Below, piece after piece: positions 1-7,972 of a stretch of DNA of 64,000 bases (positions are counted from its first letter, which is position 1; the number at the start of each line of letters is the position of its first letter). The DNA is from Psychrobacillus sp. BL-248-WT-3. GTDB lineage: Bacteria > Bacillota > Bacilli > Bacillales_A > Planococcaceae. The stretch is taken from positions 1 through 64,000 of the forward strand of contig NZ_JABAFC010000010.1 of NCBI RefSeq assembly GCF_012843435.1, in the 5' to 3' direction. Under the pieces are notes generated by a model. The model made no database searches and had not been told where the DNA came from. It saw only the letters and a list, made by a program, of their open reading frames with translations. Position numbers and translations under genes: made by a program.

Positions 1-112
1 ACAGGCGGCGACTCCTAGGGGAACAGCACGAGGGAGAGACTACAGGCTCGACCCGTGCCCCCAGGAAAGCGCCCGCCGAAAGCGGAAATCTGTGATTTCT
101 AAATCTACTTAA
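1..112. repeat. Dispersed hairpin repeat, family B, copy 1 (cut by window edge)
   Basis: Nearly identical to the sequence 197 bases downstream. Outer arms (GGCGGCGACTCCT...GGGG and CCCC..AGGAAAGCGCCCGCC) pair, and an inner GCACG/CCGTGC pair closes a central loop, so a long imperfect hairpin is predicted. The first bases of the unit lie outside the window. Intergenic; no coding potential. Confidence 0.8.
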
Positions 113-187
113 TTATGTGGAACTTATTATTAATTAATCTATGTAAAACTCGATTCCAATATCTAAAATCCTTTCCCCATCCTATAT

Positions 188-308
188 GATTGAAGCGACA
201 GGCGGCGACTCCTAGGGGAACAGCACGAGGGAGAGACTACAGGCTCGACCCGTGCCCCCAGGAAAGCGCCCGCCAAAAGCGGAAATCTGTCATTTCTAAA
301 TCTACTTA
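188..308. repeat. Dispersed hairpin repeat, family B, copy 2
   Basis: Second copy in direct orientation, including the AT-rich trailing sequence (AAATCTGT.ATTTCTAAATCTACTT), so the duplicated unit is at least 110 bp. Related, more divergent copies are at 34303-34432 and 52187-52281. The gap between copies 1 and 2, and the AT-rich stretch 309-440, show nothing else recognisable. Confidence 0.8.
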
Positions 309-448
309 ACAATGCGAGTTTCATTATTAAATTTATATCTATAATTCCTAAATACCATCTGCATTTAATATAATACTTTAACGCAAAGCGTAGAAGCTTA
401 AATTATTTTAAAAAAATAACATTTTTGAAAAGAATATATATTTCCCTA

Positions 449-477
449 TTGACTGAATGCTCATTCAGTTTTAATAT
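449..477 (+). promoter_or_regulatory. Sigma-A-type promoter of fadF
   Basis: TTGACT (449-454), a 17-bp spacer, then TAATAT (472-477), about 70 bases before the fadF start. The spacer is filled by the palindrome at 452-469, so a bound repressor would block RNA polymerase. Confidence 0.55.
452..469. promoter_or_regulatory. FadR/TetR-type operator in fadF promoter
   Basis: Perfect inverted repeat ACTGAATG-CT-CATTCAGT (8-2-8). It resembles the B. subtilis FadR box core (TGAATG...CATTCA), and fadF is a known FadR-regulon gene there. The likely ligand-sensing repressor is the TetR protein encoded at 7285-7923. Confidence 0.6.
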
Positions 478-550
478 TGTATTAATTCATATAATTCTAT
501 TATAATGTTATTCTATTAGTAATTAGGCACATCTTAGAGGGGGAAAAGGG

Positions 551-2704
551 ATGAATCCATTGTTAATCGCAAACTGGGTGTTATTCATAGGTGTTGTACT
601 GTATGCGGTATATCTATTTGTATATCTACTACGAACGAGATACGCATACATTAAATTGGGGAAAAAAGTTGAGTTTGAAGATAATGTGAAGGAAAGACTT
701 CGCAAAATCTGGGTGTATGTATTTGGACAAAAGAAATTATTAAAAGACAAGAAGAGTGGATCTATTCACGTCATGTTCTTTTATGGATTTATCTTAGTAC
801 AATTTGGAGCAATTGATTTTATCTGGAAGGGACTAGCACCTGATTCACATTTACCGCTAGGACCACTATATCCAGCATTTACATTCTTCCAAGAAATCGT
901 AACATTAGTTATTTTAGTAGCAGTAATCTGGGCATTCTACCGTCGTTACGTAGAAAAGCTAGTTCGTTTAAAACGTGGATGGAAAAATGGCCTAGTACTG
1001 ATCTTCATCGGTGGACTAATGGTGTCTGTATTAGTCGGTAACGGTATGGGAATGATTTGGCATGGACATGAGGCAACCTGGAGTGAGCCTGTAGCATCTG
1101 CTGTTGCAACCGTTTTCCAAGGGATACCTGAGGCAGCCGCAATCACTGTATTCTTTGTTATGTGGTGGATTCACTTATTGTTCCTATTATCATTCTTAGT
1201 TTATATACCACAATCTAAGCATTTCCATTTAATCACTGGACCTGCAAACGTATATTTTCACCGTCTAGATAAAGTAGGTAGACTACGTCCTATTAATTTT
1301 GAAGAAGAAGAGGACGAGGAAGCGGATGAAGAGGAAATGCCAGTCTTCGGTGTCGGTCGCGTCCAAGACTTTACACAAGCACAAATGATAGACTTCTACG
1401 CATGTGTAGAATGTGGTCGTTGTACGAATATGTGTCCAGCGACAGGAACTGGTAAAATGCTTTCTCCAATGGACTTAATCGTGAAGCTTCGTGATCACTT
1501 AACATTTACTGGAGCAGTAGAAACGAAACAAAAACCATGGGTACCTTCACTAGCATTCCAAGGAACAAAAGGAAATCAACTAGCGATGGCAGCTGGAGCA
1601 GAAGGTGCAGTAATTGAAGATATTTACAGTCCTTCATTAATCGGAGATGTAATCACTGAGGAAGAGATTTGGGCTTGTACGACTTGCCGTAACTGTGAGG
1701 ACCAATGTCCAGTTATGAACGAGCATGTAGATAAAATTATAGACCTTCGCCGTTATTTAGTAATGACAGAAGGCAAAGTAAACCCGGATGCACAGCGTGC
1801 AATGACAAACATTGAACGTCAAGGTAATCCTTGGGGCCTTAACCGTAAAGAGAAAGAAAACTGGAGAGATGCTCGCCCAGATCTTCATATTCCTACTGTA
1901 AAAGAAGCTTCTAAAGCTGGGGAAGAAATTGAATATCTATTCTGGGTTGGGTCTATGGGATCCTTCGACAACCGTTCTCAAAAAATTGCTTTATCGTTTG
2001 CTCATCTGATGAATGAAGCAGGAGTCAAATTCGCAATTTTAGGAAATAAGGAAAAGAATTCTGGAGACACACCGCGACGTCTAGGAAACGAATTTATGTT
2101 CCAAGAATTAGCTGCAGCAAATATTAAAGAATTTGAAAAAGCAGAGATAACGAAGATTGTTACAATCGATCCTCATGCATATAATATTTTCAAAAATGAA
2201 TACGGTGATTTTGGTTGGAATGGAGAAGTTCTTCATCATACAGAGTTACTATATGATTTAGTAATGGCGGGTCGCTTAAAACCTAAGCATGCGGTAAATG
2301 AAACAATTACCTTCCATGATTCCTGCTACTTGGGACGTTATAACGATGTGTATGATGCACCTCGTGAAATATTAAAATCGATCCCAGGAGTTCAGCTAGT
2401 AGAAATGGCGCGTAACCGTGAAAACGGGATGTGCTGTGGCGCTGGTGGAGGCTTGATGTGGATGGAGGAGCATGTTGGTAACCGCGTAAATGTTGCTCGT
2501 ACAGAACAAGCGTTAGAAGTAAAACCAACCGTTATTTCTTCTGGATGTCCGTACTGCTTAACGATGCTGTCAGATGGTACGAAAGCGAAAGAAGTAGAAG
2601 ATACAGTAGGAACATATGATATTGCTGAGCTTCTAGAAAAATCCATCTTCGGTGAGTCAGTGACTGAAATAGAAGAGGTTAACGAAGAACAGAATGTTCA
2701 ATAA
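551..2704 (+). CDS. fadF: FadF-type (Fe-S)-binding membrane oxidoreductase
   Basis: 717-residue membrane iron-sulfur protein of the heterodisulfide-reductase/glycolate-oxidase-like class. The N-terminal third has about five hydrophobic segments (near residues 5-30, 75-95, 105-130, 150-170, 200-222), resembling a NarI/HdrE-type membrane domain. Two 4Fe-4S motifs follow: CVECGRCTNMCP from residue 285 and CTTCRNCEDQCP from about 376. The C-terminus has two CCG-type cysteine domains (DSCYLGRYND; CCGAGGG; SGCPYC). The family is thought to pass electrons from acyl-CoA dehydrogenases, via ETF, to the quinone pool, which fits the thiolase and dehydrogenases downstream. The ATG follows an AGAGGGGGAAAAGGG ribosome-binding site. 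A FadR-like operator sits in its promoter. The electron-acceptor role is inference; the family assignment is firm. Confidence 0.88.
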   Translation: MNPLLIANWVLFIGVVLYAVYLFVYLLRTRYAYIKLGKKVEFEDNVKERLRKIWVYVFGQKKLLKDKKSGSIHVMFFYGFILVQFGAIDFIWKGLAPDSHLPLGPLYPAFTFFQEIVTLVILVAVIWAFYRRYVEKLVRLKRGWKNGLVLIFIGGLMVSVLVGNGMGMIWHGHEATWSEPVASAVATVFQGIPEAAAITVFFVMWWIHLLFLLSFLVYIPQSKHFHLITGPANVYFHRLDKVGRLRPINFEEEEDEEADEEEMPVFGVGRVQDFTQAQMIDFYACVECGRCTNMCPATGTGKMLSPMDLIVKLRDHLTFTGAVETKQKPWVPSLAFQGTKGNQLAMAAGAEGAVIEDIYSPSLIGDVITEEEIWACTTCRNCEDQCPVMNEHVDKIIDLRRYLVMTEGKVNPDAQRAMTNIERQGNPWGLNRKEKENWRDARPDLHIPTVKEASKAGEEIEYLFWVGSMGSFDNRSQKIALSFAHLMNEAGVKFAILGNKEKNSGDTPRRLGNEFMFQELAAANIKEFEKAEITKIVTIDPHAYNIFKNEYGDFGWNGEVLHHTELLYDLVMAGRLKPKHAVNETITFHDSCYLGRYNDVYDAPREILKSIPGVQLVEMARNRENGMCCGAGGGLMWMEEHVGNRVNVARTEQALEVKPTVISSGCPYCLTMLSDGTKAKEVEDTVGTYDIAELLEKSIFGESVTEIEEVNEEQNVQ

Positions 2705-2748
2705 TAATTGCAATCACAAATTACATTAAGTAAACTTAAACTAGTGAG

Positions 2749-2775
2749 GAAGGGAGTGGAAATACTCCCTTTTAT
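2749..2775 (+). terminator. Terminator after fadF
   Basis: GGGAGT-ggaaat-ACTCCC stem followed by TTTTATT. It separates fadF from the thiolase operon. Confidence 0.65.
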
Positions 2776-2786
2776 TAACAGTATGA

Positions 2787-2804
2787 ATCGAGCGAGCGTT
2801 CAGT
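2787..2804. promoter_or_regulatory. Possible second TetR/FadR operator, thiolase operon
   Basis: ATCGAGCG-AG-CGTTCAGT has the same 8-2-8 layout as the fadF operator. Its right half matches that site at 7 of 8 positions; the left half is degenerate. It lies about 60 bases before the thiolase start. Weak on its own; supported by the shared pathway. Confidence 0.35.
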
Positions 2805-2862
2805 CAGTAATATTTTATTTAAATAATCTTGAAAGCGTATACAAATCAAAGGGGTGACTGTA

Positions 2863-4071
2863 TTGACGAAAACAGTAATTTTGGATGGGGCACGTACAGC
2901 TTTTGGTAAGTTCGGTGGAGCACTTAGTAACTTAACAGCTTCCGATTTGGGAGGAGTTGCTATAAAAGAAGCACTTGCAAAAGCAGGTGTAAATCCCGAG
3001 CAGGTAGATGAAGTGATTATGGGGACAGTTCTACAAGCCGGGCAAGGTCAAATTCCTTCTAGACAGGCAGCTAACAAGGCTGGAATTCCTTGGAATGTCC
3101 AAACAGAAACGATCAACAAAGTTTGTGCTTCAGGGATGAGAAGTGTAACGATGGCAGATCAAATCATTCGTTTAGGGGACGAAGAGGTAATCGTAGCTGG
3201 GGGAATGGAATCTATGTCCAACGCTCCATACTATTTGCCGAAAGGTAGATTTGGTTTAAGAATGGGAGATGGCCAAATGGTCGACGGAATGATTTACGAT
3301 GGTCTTTCTTGTTCATTCCATCCGAAGCGTGTTCATATGGGAACTTACGGAAATTCGACTGCTGAGACGTTTGAGTTATCACGTGAAAAACAAGATGAAT
3401 GGTCATATAGAAGTCACAGCCGTGCGTTGAAAGCGATTGAATCTGGAATATTTGCAGAAGAAATTGTTCCGGTTGAGATTCCCCAACGGAAAGGTGATCC
3501 GATTGTTGTGACTCAGGATGAGGCTCCTCGGACGGATACTTCGGTTGAATCACTTGCTAAGCTGAAACCTGCATTTGGTAAAGAGGGCACTATTACAGCT
3601 GGAAATGCACCTGGGGTAAATGATGGTGCTTGTGCACTTGTACTGACAAATGAAGAAAAAGCAAAAGAGCTTGGAAAAGAGCCACTAGCATATATAGTTG
3701 GCCACACTGCCATTGCAATTGAGCCAGAAAACTTTCCACAAACTCCGGGGCTAGTTATTAACAAGCTACTTGAGAAAACAGGGAAAACTATTGATGAAAT
3801 TGATTTGTTTGAGATCAACGAGGCTTTTGCAGCAGTTGCGTTAGTGAGCAGTCAAATTGCTGGTTTATCAGAGGACAAAGTGAACGTGAACGGTGGGGCT
3901 GTTGCATTAGGTCATCCAATTGGAGCATCTGGTGCACGAATTATACTTACGCTTGCGTATGAATTGAAGCGTAGAGGGGGAGGCATCGGAATAGCTGCCA
4001 TCTGTTCAGGTGGAGGCCAAGGAGATGCCATCATGATTGAAGTTCCAAAAACAGGGGGAAATCTAGCATGA
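2863..4071 (+). CDS. mmgA: Acetyl-CoA acetyltransferase (thiolase)
   Basis: Thiolase that cleaves 3-ketoacyl-CoA to acetyl-CoA, or condenses two acetyl-CoA in reverse. From the chosen TTG start it has 402 residues, usual for the family. The catalytic residues are visible: Cys88 in KVCASGM, His351 in GHPIGASGAR and Cys381 in ICSGGGQG. The TTG is preferred over a GTG nine bases upstream because the ribosome-binding site AAAGGGGTGA overlaps that GTG. First gene of an operon with hydroxybutyryl-CoA dehydrogenase (ATGA overlap) and two acyl-CoA dehydrogenases. The cluster resembles mmgABC, which in B. subtilis is a sigma-E operon; here an operator-like site instead suggests TetR/FadR control. Confidence 0.9.
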   Translation: MTKTVILDGARTAFGKFGGALSNLTASDLGGVAIKEALAKAGVNPEQVDEVIMGTVLQAGQGQIPSRQAANKAGIPWNVQTETINKVCASGMRSVTMADQIIRLGDEEVIVAGGMESMSNAPYYLPKGRFGLRMGDGQMVDGMIYDGLSCSFHPKRVHMGTYGNSTAETFELSREKQDEWSYRSHSRALKAIESGIFAEEIVPVEIPQRKGDPIVVTQDEAPRTDTSVESLAKLKPAFGKEGTITAGNAPGVNDGACALVLTNEEKAKELGKEPLAYIVGHTAIAIEPENFPQTPGLVINKLLEKTGKTIDEIDLFEINEAFAAVALVSSQIAGLSEDKVNVNGGAVALGHPIGASGARIILTLAYELKRRGGGIGIAAICSGGGQGDAIMIEVPKTGGNLA

Positions 4072-4919
4072 ACATTCAAAAGGTAATGGTAATAGGCGCA
4101 GGGCAAATGGGTTCTGGAATTGCACAAGTCTGTGCACAGGCAGGCTATGAAGTGAAGCTAAATGATCGAGAAGAAAAATTCTTTGACCGAGGCTTTCAAA
4201 CAATCTCCAAAAATCTTTCTAGAAATGTAGAAAAGGGAAGAATGACCGAGGACGACAAACAAGCGGTTTTAAATAAAATCAGTAAGTCACTATCAATTGA
4301 CGATGCAAATGACGTAGATCTTGTCATCGAAGCAGCTGTAGAAAACATGGAAATCAAACAATCTATTTTTAAACAACTAGATGCTATTGCACCAGCTCAT
4401 GCTATTTTAGCAACGAATACGTCATCACTTCCAATCACAGAAATTGCAGCGGCTACCAATCGTCCAGAGCAAGTAATTGGCATGCATTTTATGAATCCAG
4501 TTCCCGTGATGAAGCTCGTTGAAATTATTAGAGGTCTTGCAACTAATGATGAAGTTTATGCAGCGATTGAGGAAATGACGAAAAAGTTAAGTAAGGTTCC
4601 TGTTGAAGTAAATGACTTCCCAGGATTTGTTGCAAACCGTGTATTAATGCCAATGATCAATGAGGCAATTTATACATTATACGAAGGGGTAGCAACGAAA
4701 GAAGCAATCGATGATGTCATGAAAATGGGTATGAACCATCCGATGGGACCTCTTCAGCTAGCTGACTTTATTGGTCTAGACACATGTCTATATATTATGG
4801 AAGTGCTTCATGAAGGATTTGGTGACAGCAAGTATAGACCTTGTCCGTTATTGCGTAAATACGTGAAGGCTGGATGGCTAGGGAAGAAAACTGGAAGAGG
4901 CTTCTATATCTACGAATAA
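4068..4919 (+). CDS. mmgB: 3-hydroxybutyryl-CoA dehydrogenase
   Basis: 283-residue NAD(P)-dependent dehydrogenase interconverting 3-hydroxybutyryl-CoA and acetoacetyl-CoA. The Rossmann motif GAGQMGSG is at residues 10-17. The MHFMNPVPVMKLVEI segment carries the catalytic His, and the C-terminal helical domain begins around PGFVANRVLMPM. Its ATG overlaps the thiolase stop (ATGA), indicating translational coupling. Length and motifs are typical; no anomaly. Confidence 0.93.
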   Translation: MNIQKVMVIGAGQMGSGIAQVCAQAGYEVKLNDREEKFFDRGFQTISKNLSRNVEKGRMTEDDKQAVLNKISKSLSIDDANDVDLVIEAAVENMEIKQSIFKQLDAIAPAHAILATNTSSLPITEIAAATNRPEQVIGMHFMNPVPVMKLVEIIRGLATNDEVYAAIEEMTKKLSKVPVEVNDFPGFVANRVLMPMINEAIYTLYEGVATKEAIDDVMKMGMNHPMGPLQLADFIGLDTCLYIMEVLHEGFGDSKYRPCPLLRKYVKAGWLGKKTGRGFYIYE

Positions 4920-4939
4920 CCAACAAAGGGGATTTATTA

Positions 4940-6076
4940 ATGGAGTTAACATTCACTGAAGAGCAGCTAATGATGCGCAGCATGGTTCGTGATTTTGCAA
5001 AAGCCGAAATAGAGCCTTTTATTGAACGGATGGAGCAAGGGGAGTTCCCGCGTGAAATTATAAAAAAAATGGGTGAGTTAGGTTTAATGGGGATCACGAT
5101 ACCAGAGAAGTACGGTGGATCGGAGATGGACTTTACTAGCTATGTGATTGCCATCCATGAATTATCCAAGGTAAGTGCGGTTGTAGGGGTTATCCTTTCT
5201 GTACATACATCGGTAGGGACGAATCCAATTCTTTACTTTGGTAATGAAGATCAAAAACAGAAGTACATCCCAAAGCTTGCATCTGGCGAGTATCTTGGAG
5301 CATTTTGTTTAACAGAGCCATCTGCCGGGTCGGATGCAGGTGCTCTTAAAACGAAGGCAATCAAAAAAGACGATCAGTATGTGCTGAATGGATCCAAGGT
5401 GTTTATTACAAATGGTGGAGAGGCAGATGTTTACATCGTATTTGCTTCGACAGATGCTTCGCAGGGCTCTCGCGGAATCTCCGCCTTTATCGTGGAGAAG
5501 GACACACCAGGTTTTATCATTGGAAAAGACGAACACAAGATGGGCTTGCATGGATCGAGAACAGTCCAAATCACCTTCGAGGATATGAAAATTCCAGTAG
5601 AGAACCTTCTTGGAGAAGAGGGCGAGGGCTTTAAGATTGCTATGGCCAACTTAAACACGGGACGTATTGGAATTGCAACTCAAGCTCTAGGTATAGCCGA
5701 AGCTGCTTTCGAAGCAGCGGTAGGATATGCAAAGGAGCGCGTCCAATTTGGTAAGCCAATTGCTGCAAACCAAGGAGTTGGATTCAAGCTTGCAGACATG
5801 GGGACAGCAGTAGAGGCAGCTAGATTACTAGTTTACCGAGCAGCCAATATGCGAGATAGAGGACTTCCTTGTGGGAAAGAAGCATCGATGGCTAAGCTAT
5901 TCGCTTCTAAAACAGCGGTAGACGTAGCAATTGAGGCGGTTCAAGTATTTGGCGGCTATGGATACACAGAGGATTATCCAGTAGAACGCTATTTCCGCGA
6001 CGCAAAGATTACCGAAATTTACGAGGGCACAAGTGAAATCCAACGAATCGTTATTAGTAAGCATTTGATGAATTAA
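4940..6076 (+). CDS. mmgC: Acyl-CoA dehydrogenase (short-chain type)
   Basis: 378-residue FAD enzyme of the short/branched-chain acyl-CoA dehydrogenase family, making the trans-2-enoyl-CoA and passing electrons to ETF. Signature stretches CLTEPSAGSDAG and QVFGGYGYTEDYPVER are present, with the presumed catalytic Glu362 in IYEGTSEIQR. An ATG at 4940 behind AAAGGGG is chosen over longer in-frame starts inside the upstream gene. It sits 20 bases after mmgB and before a second, similar dehydrogenase, suggesting a pair with different chain preference. Confidence 0.92.
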   Translation: MELTFTEEQLMMRSMVRDFAKAEIEPFIERMEQGEFPREIIKKMGELGLMGITIPEKYGGSEMDFTSYVIAIHELSKVSAVVGVILSVHTSVGTNPILYFGNEDQKQKYIPKLASGEYLGAFCLTEPSAGSDAGALKTKAIKKDDQYVLNGSKVFITNGGEADVYIVFASTDASQGSRGISAFIVEKDTPGFIIGKDEHKMGLHGSRTVQITFEDMKIPVENLLGEEGEGFKIAMANLNTGRIGIATQALGIAEAAFEAAVGYAKERVQFGKPIAANQGVGFKLADMGTAVEAARLLVYRAANMRDRGLPCGKEASMAKLFASKTAVDVAIEAVQVFGGYGYTEDYPVERYFRDAKITEIYEGTSEIQRIVISKHLMN

Positions 6077-6143
6077 GAGATATGTCTATCAGAACGATCT
6101 ATAGCAGACAAAAATAAATATGACAAAAAGGCGGAATGTACAA

Positions 6144-7283
6144 ATGAATTTTCAACTAACAGAAGAGCATGAAATGATTCGTAAAATGGTACGTGACTTT
6201 GCTGTGAATGAAGTAGCACCAACAGCTGCTGAACGTGATGAAGAGGAGCGTTTTGATCGTGAAATTTTCGATAAAATGGCAGAGCTTGGACTAACAGGAA
6301 TTCCGTGGCCTGAAGAGTACGGCGGAATTGGATCAGATTATTTAGCTTACTGTATCGCAGTAGAAGAGCTGTCACGAGTTTGTGCATCTACAGGAGTAAC
6401 GCTTTCTGCACACACATCTTTAGCTGGATGGCCAATATTCAAATATGGAAATGAAGAGCAAAAGCAAAAATATCTTCGTCCAATGGCAGAAGGAACAAAA
6501 ATTGGTGGTTACGGATTAACAGAAGCGGGGTCTGGTTCCGATGCAGGTGGCATGAGAACAACTGCTAAATTAGATGGAGATCATTATGTGCTAAATGGCT
6601 CTAAAATCTTTATTACGAACGGTGGGATTGCAGACATTTATGTAGTGTTTGCTGTAACAGATCCAGAATCTAAGCATAAAGGAACAAGTGCATTTATCGT
6701 AGAAGCTGGATTTGAAGGATTCTCAGTTGGGAAAAAAGAGAAAAAGCTAGGAATTCGTTCGTCGCCTACAACAGAAATCATCTTTGAAAACTGCCGTGTG
6801 CCTAAGGAAAATCTATTAGGTCAAGAAGGCGAAGGATTCATCATCGCTATGAAAACGTTAGATGGCGGTCGTAACGGTATCGCTGCACAAGCGGTCGGTA
6901 TTGCTCAAGGTGCTTTGGATGCTTCCGTTAGCTATGCGAAAGAGCGTGTACAGTTTGGCAAGCCAATTGCTGCGAACCAAGGAGTTTCCTTTAAGCTAGC
7001 AGATATGGCCACATCAATTGAAGCTTCACGATTACTTACTTATCAAGCAGCTTGGTTAGAGTCTAATGGACTTTCCTACGGGAAGGAATCTGCAATGGCT
7101 AAGCTAATGGCTGGAGATACAGCTATGAAAGTTACAACAGAAGCAGTGCAGGTATATGGTGGATACGGGTATACGAAGGACTATCCAGTGGAACGTTTTA
7201 TGCGTGATGCTAAAATAACTCAAATTTATGAGGGTACACAAGAAATTCAACGTCTTGTTATCTCTCGTATGCTTACTAAGTAA
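6144..7283 (+). CDS. acdA: Acyl-CoA dehydrogenase AcdA
   Basis: 379-residue acyl-CoA dehydrogenase, paralogous to the preceding gene. It has [29 protein letters not shown] and Glu363 in [10 protein letters not shown]. An in-frame ATG 24 bases upstream exists, but AAAAAGGCGGA lies just before the ATG at 6144 with normal spacing. In B. subtilis acdA directly follows fadF and belongs to the FadR regulon, so this order (with mmgABC inserted) is the basis for the name. Confidence 0.9.
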   Translation: MNFQLTEEHEMIRKMVRDFAVNEVAPTAAERDEEERFDREIFDKMAELGLTGIPWPEEYGGIGSDYLAYCIAVEELSRVCASTGVTLSAHTSLAGWPIFKYGNEEQKQKYLRPMAEGTKIGGYGLTEAGSGSDAGGMRTTAKLDGDHYVLNGSKIFITNGGIADIYVVFAVTDPESKHKGTSAFIVEAGFEGFSVGKKEKKLGIRSSPTTEIIFENCRVPKENLLGQEGEGFIIAMKTLDGGRNGIAAQAVGIAQGALDASVSYAKERVQFGKPIAANQGVSFKLADMATSIEASRLLTYQAAWLESNGLSYGKESAMAKLMAGDTAMKVTTEAVQVYGGYGYTKDYPVERFMRDAKITQIYEGTQEIQRLVISRMLTK

Positions 7284-7284
7284 C

Positions 7285-7923
7285 ATGGACAAAAAACACG
7301 AAGTATTGACCTCTGTAAAGGACGGAAACTTAATTGAAAAAAGACGTCAGCAAATGATTCGAGCAGCTGTCACTTTATTCAAACAAAAGGGCTTTCACCG
7401 TACTACTACAAGAGAGATCGCGAAGGAAGCGGGCTTTAGTATAGGCACGCTTTATGAATATATCCGCACCAAAGAGGATGTACTCTATTTAGTTTGCGAT
7501 AGTATTTATCATGAGGTTCATGGAAGGCTTTCAGAATTTCAGCCTGAAAAAGGCACGACGATGGAGGATTTGAAAAATGCGATATATCACTATTATGGGG
7601 TGATAGATGATATGTCGGATGAGTTTGTCGTCATGTACCAGGAATCCAAATCGTTACCAAAAAAAGCACTCGAATATGTATTAACGAAAGAGCTAGAAAT
7701 GGTGGATATATTCCATAAAATCATGGTTGGCTGTATTGAGGCTGGGGAGCTGAAGCTAACTGCGGAGCAGGCTAAACTCTATGCTCATACCTTGGCTGTC
7801 CAAGGGCAAATGTGGGCATTTAGAAGATGGGCCTTGCGCAAGGAATTTACCATCGAGCAATTTACAGATCTACAAGTGCAGTTATTACTCAGTGGGATGG
7901 GTAAAGCGAAGGACGTTCTTTAA
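7285..7923 (+). CDS. TetR-family regulator, FadR/PaaR-like
   Basis: 212-residue TetR-type repressor. The N-terminal helix-turn-helix is around residues 30-65 (HRTTTREIAKEAGFSIGTLYEYIRTKEDVLY); the C-terminal ligand-binding half is all-helical (DUF-type tail with WAFRRWALRKE). It begins one base after the acdA stop with a poor ribosome-binding site, so translation is probably coupled to acdA. The position between acyl-CoA dehydrogenases and IcmF, and the palindromes at 452-469 and 2787-2804, suggest it represses this block until acyl-CoA binds. The ligand is not determinable from sequence. The start could be further upstream inside acdA, but the ATG at 7285 is the simplest. Confidence 0.8.
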   Translation: MDKKHEVLTSVKDGNLIEKRRQQMIRAAVTLFKQKGFHRTTTREIAKEAGFSIGTLYEYIRTKEDVLYLVCDSIYHEVHGRLSEFQPEKGTTMEDLKNAIYHYYGVIDDMSDEFVVMYQESKSLPKKALEYVLTKELEMVDIFHKIMVGCIEAGELKLTAEQAKLYAHTLAVQGQMWAFRRWALRKEFTIEQFTDLQVQLLLSGMGKAKDVL

Positions 7924-7972
7924 ATTAGTCCAGGGTTTGGAATAAATGTTCACACAAACAAGGAGGAACAAC

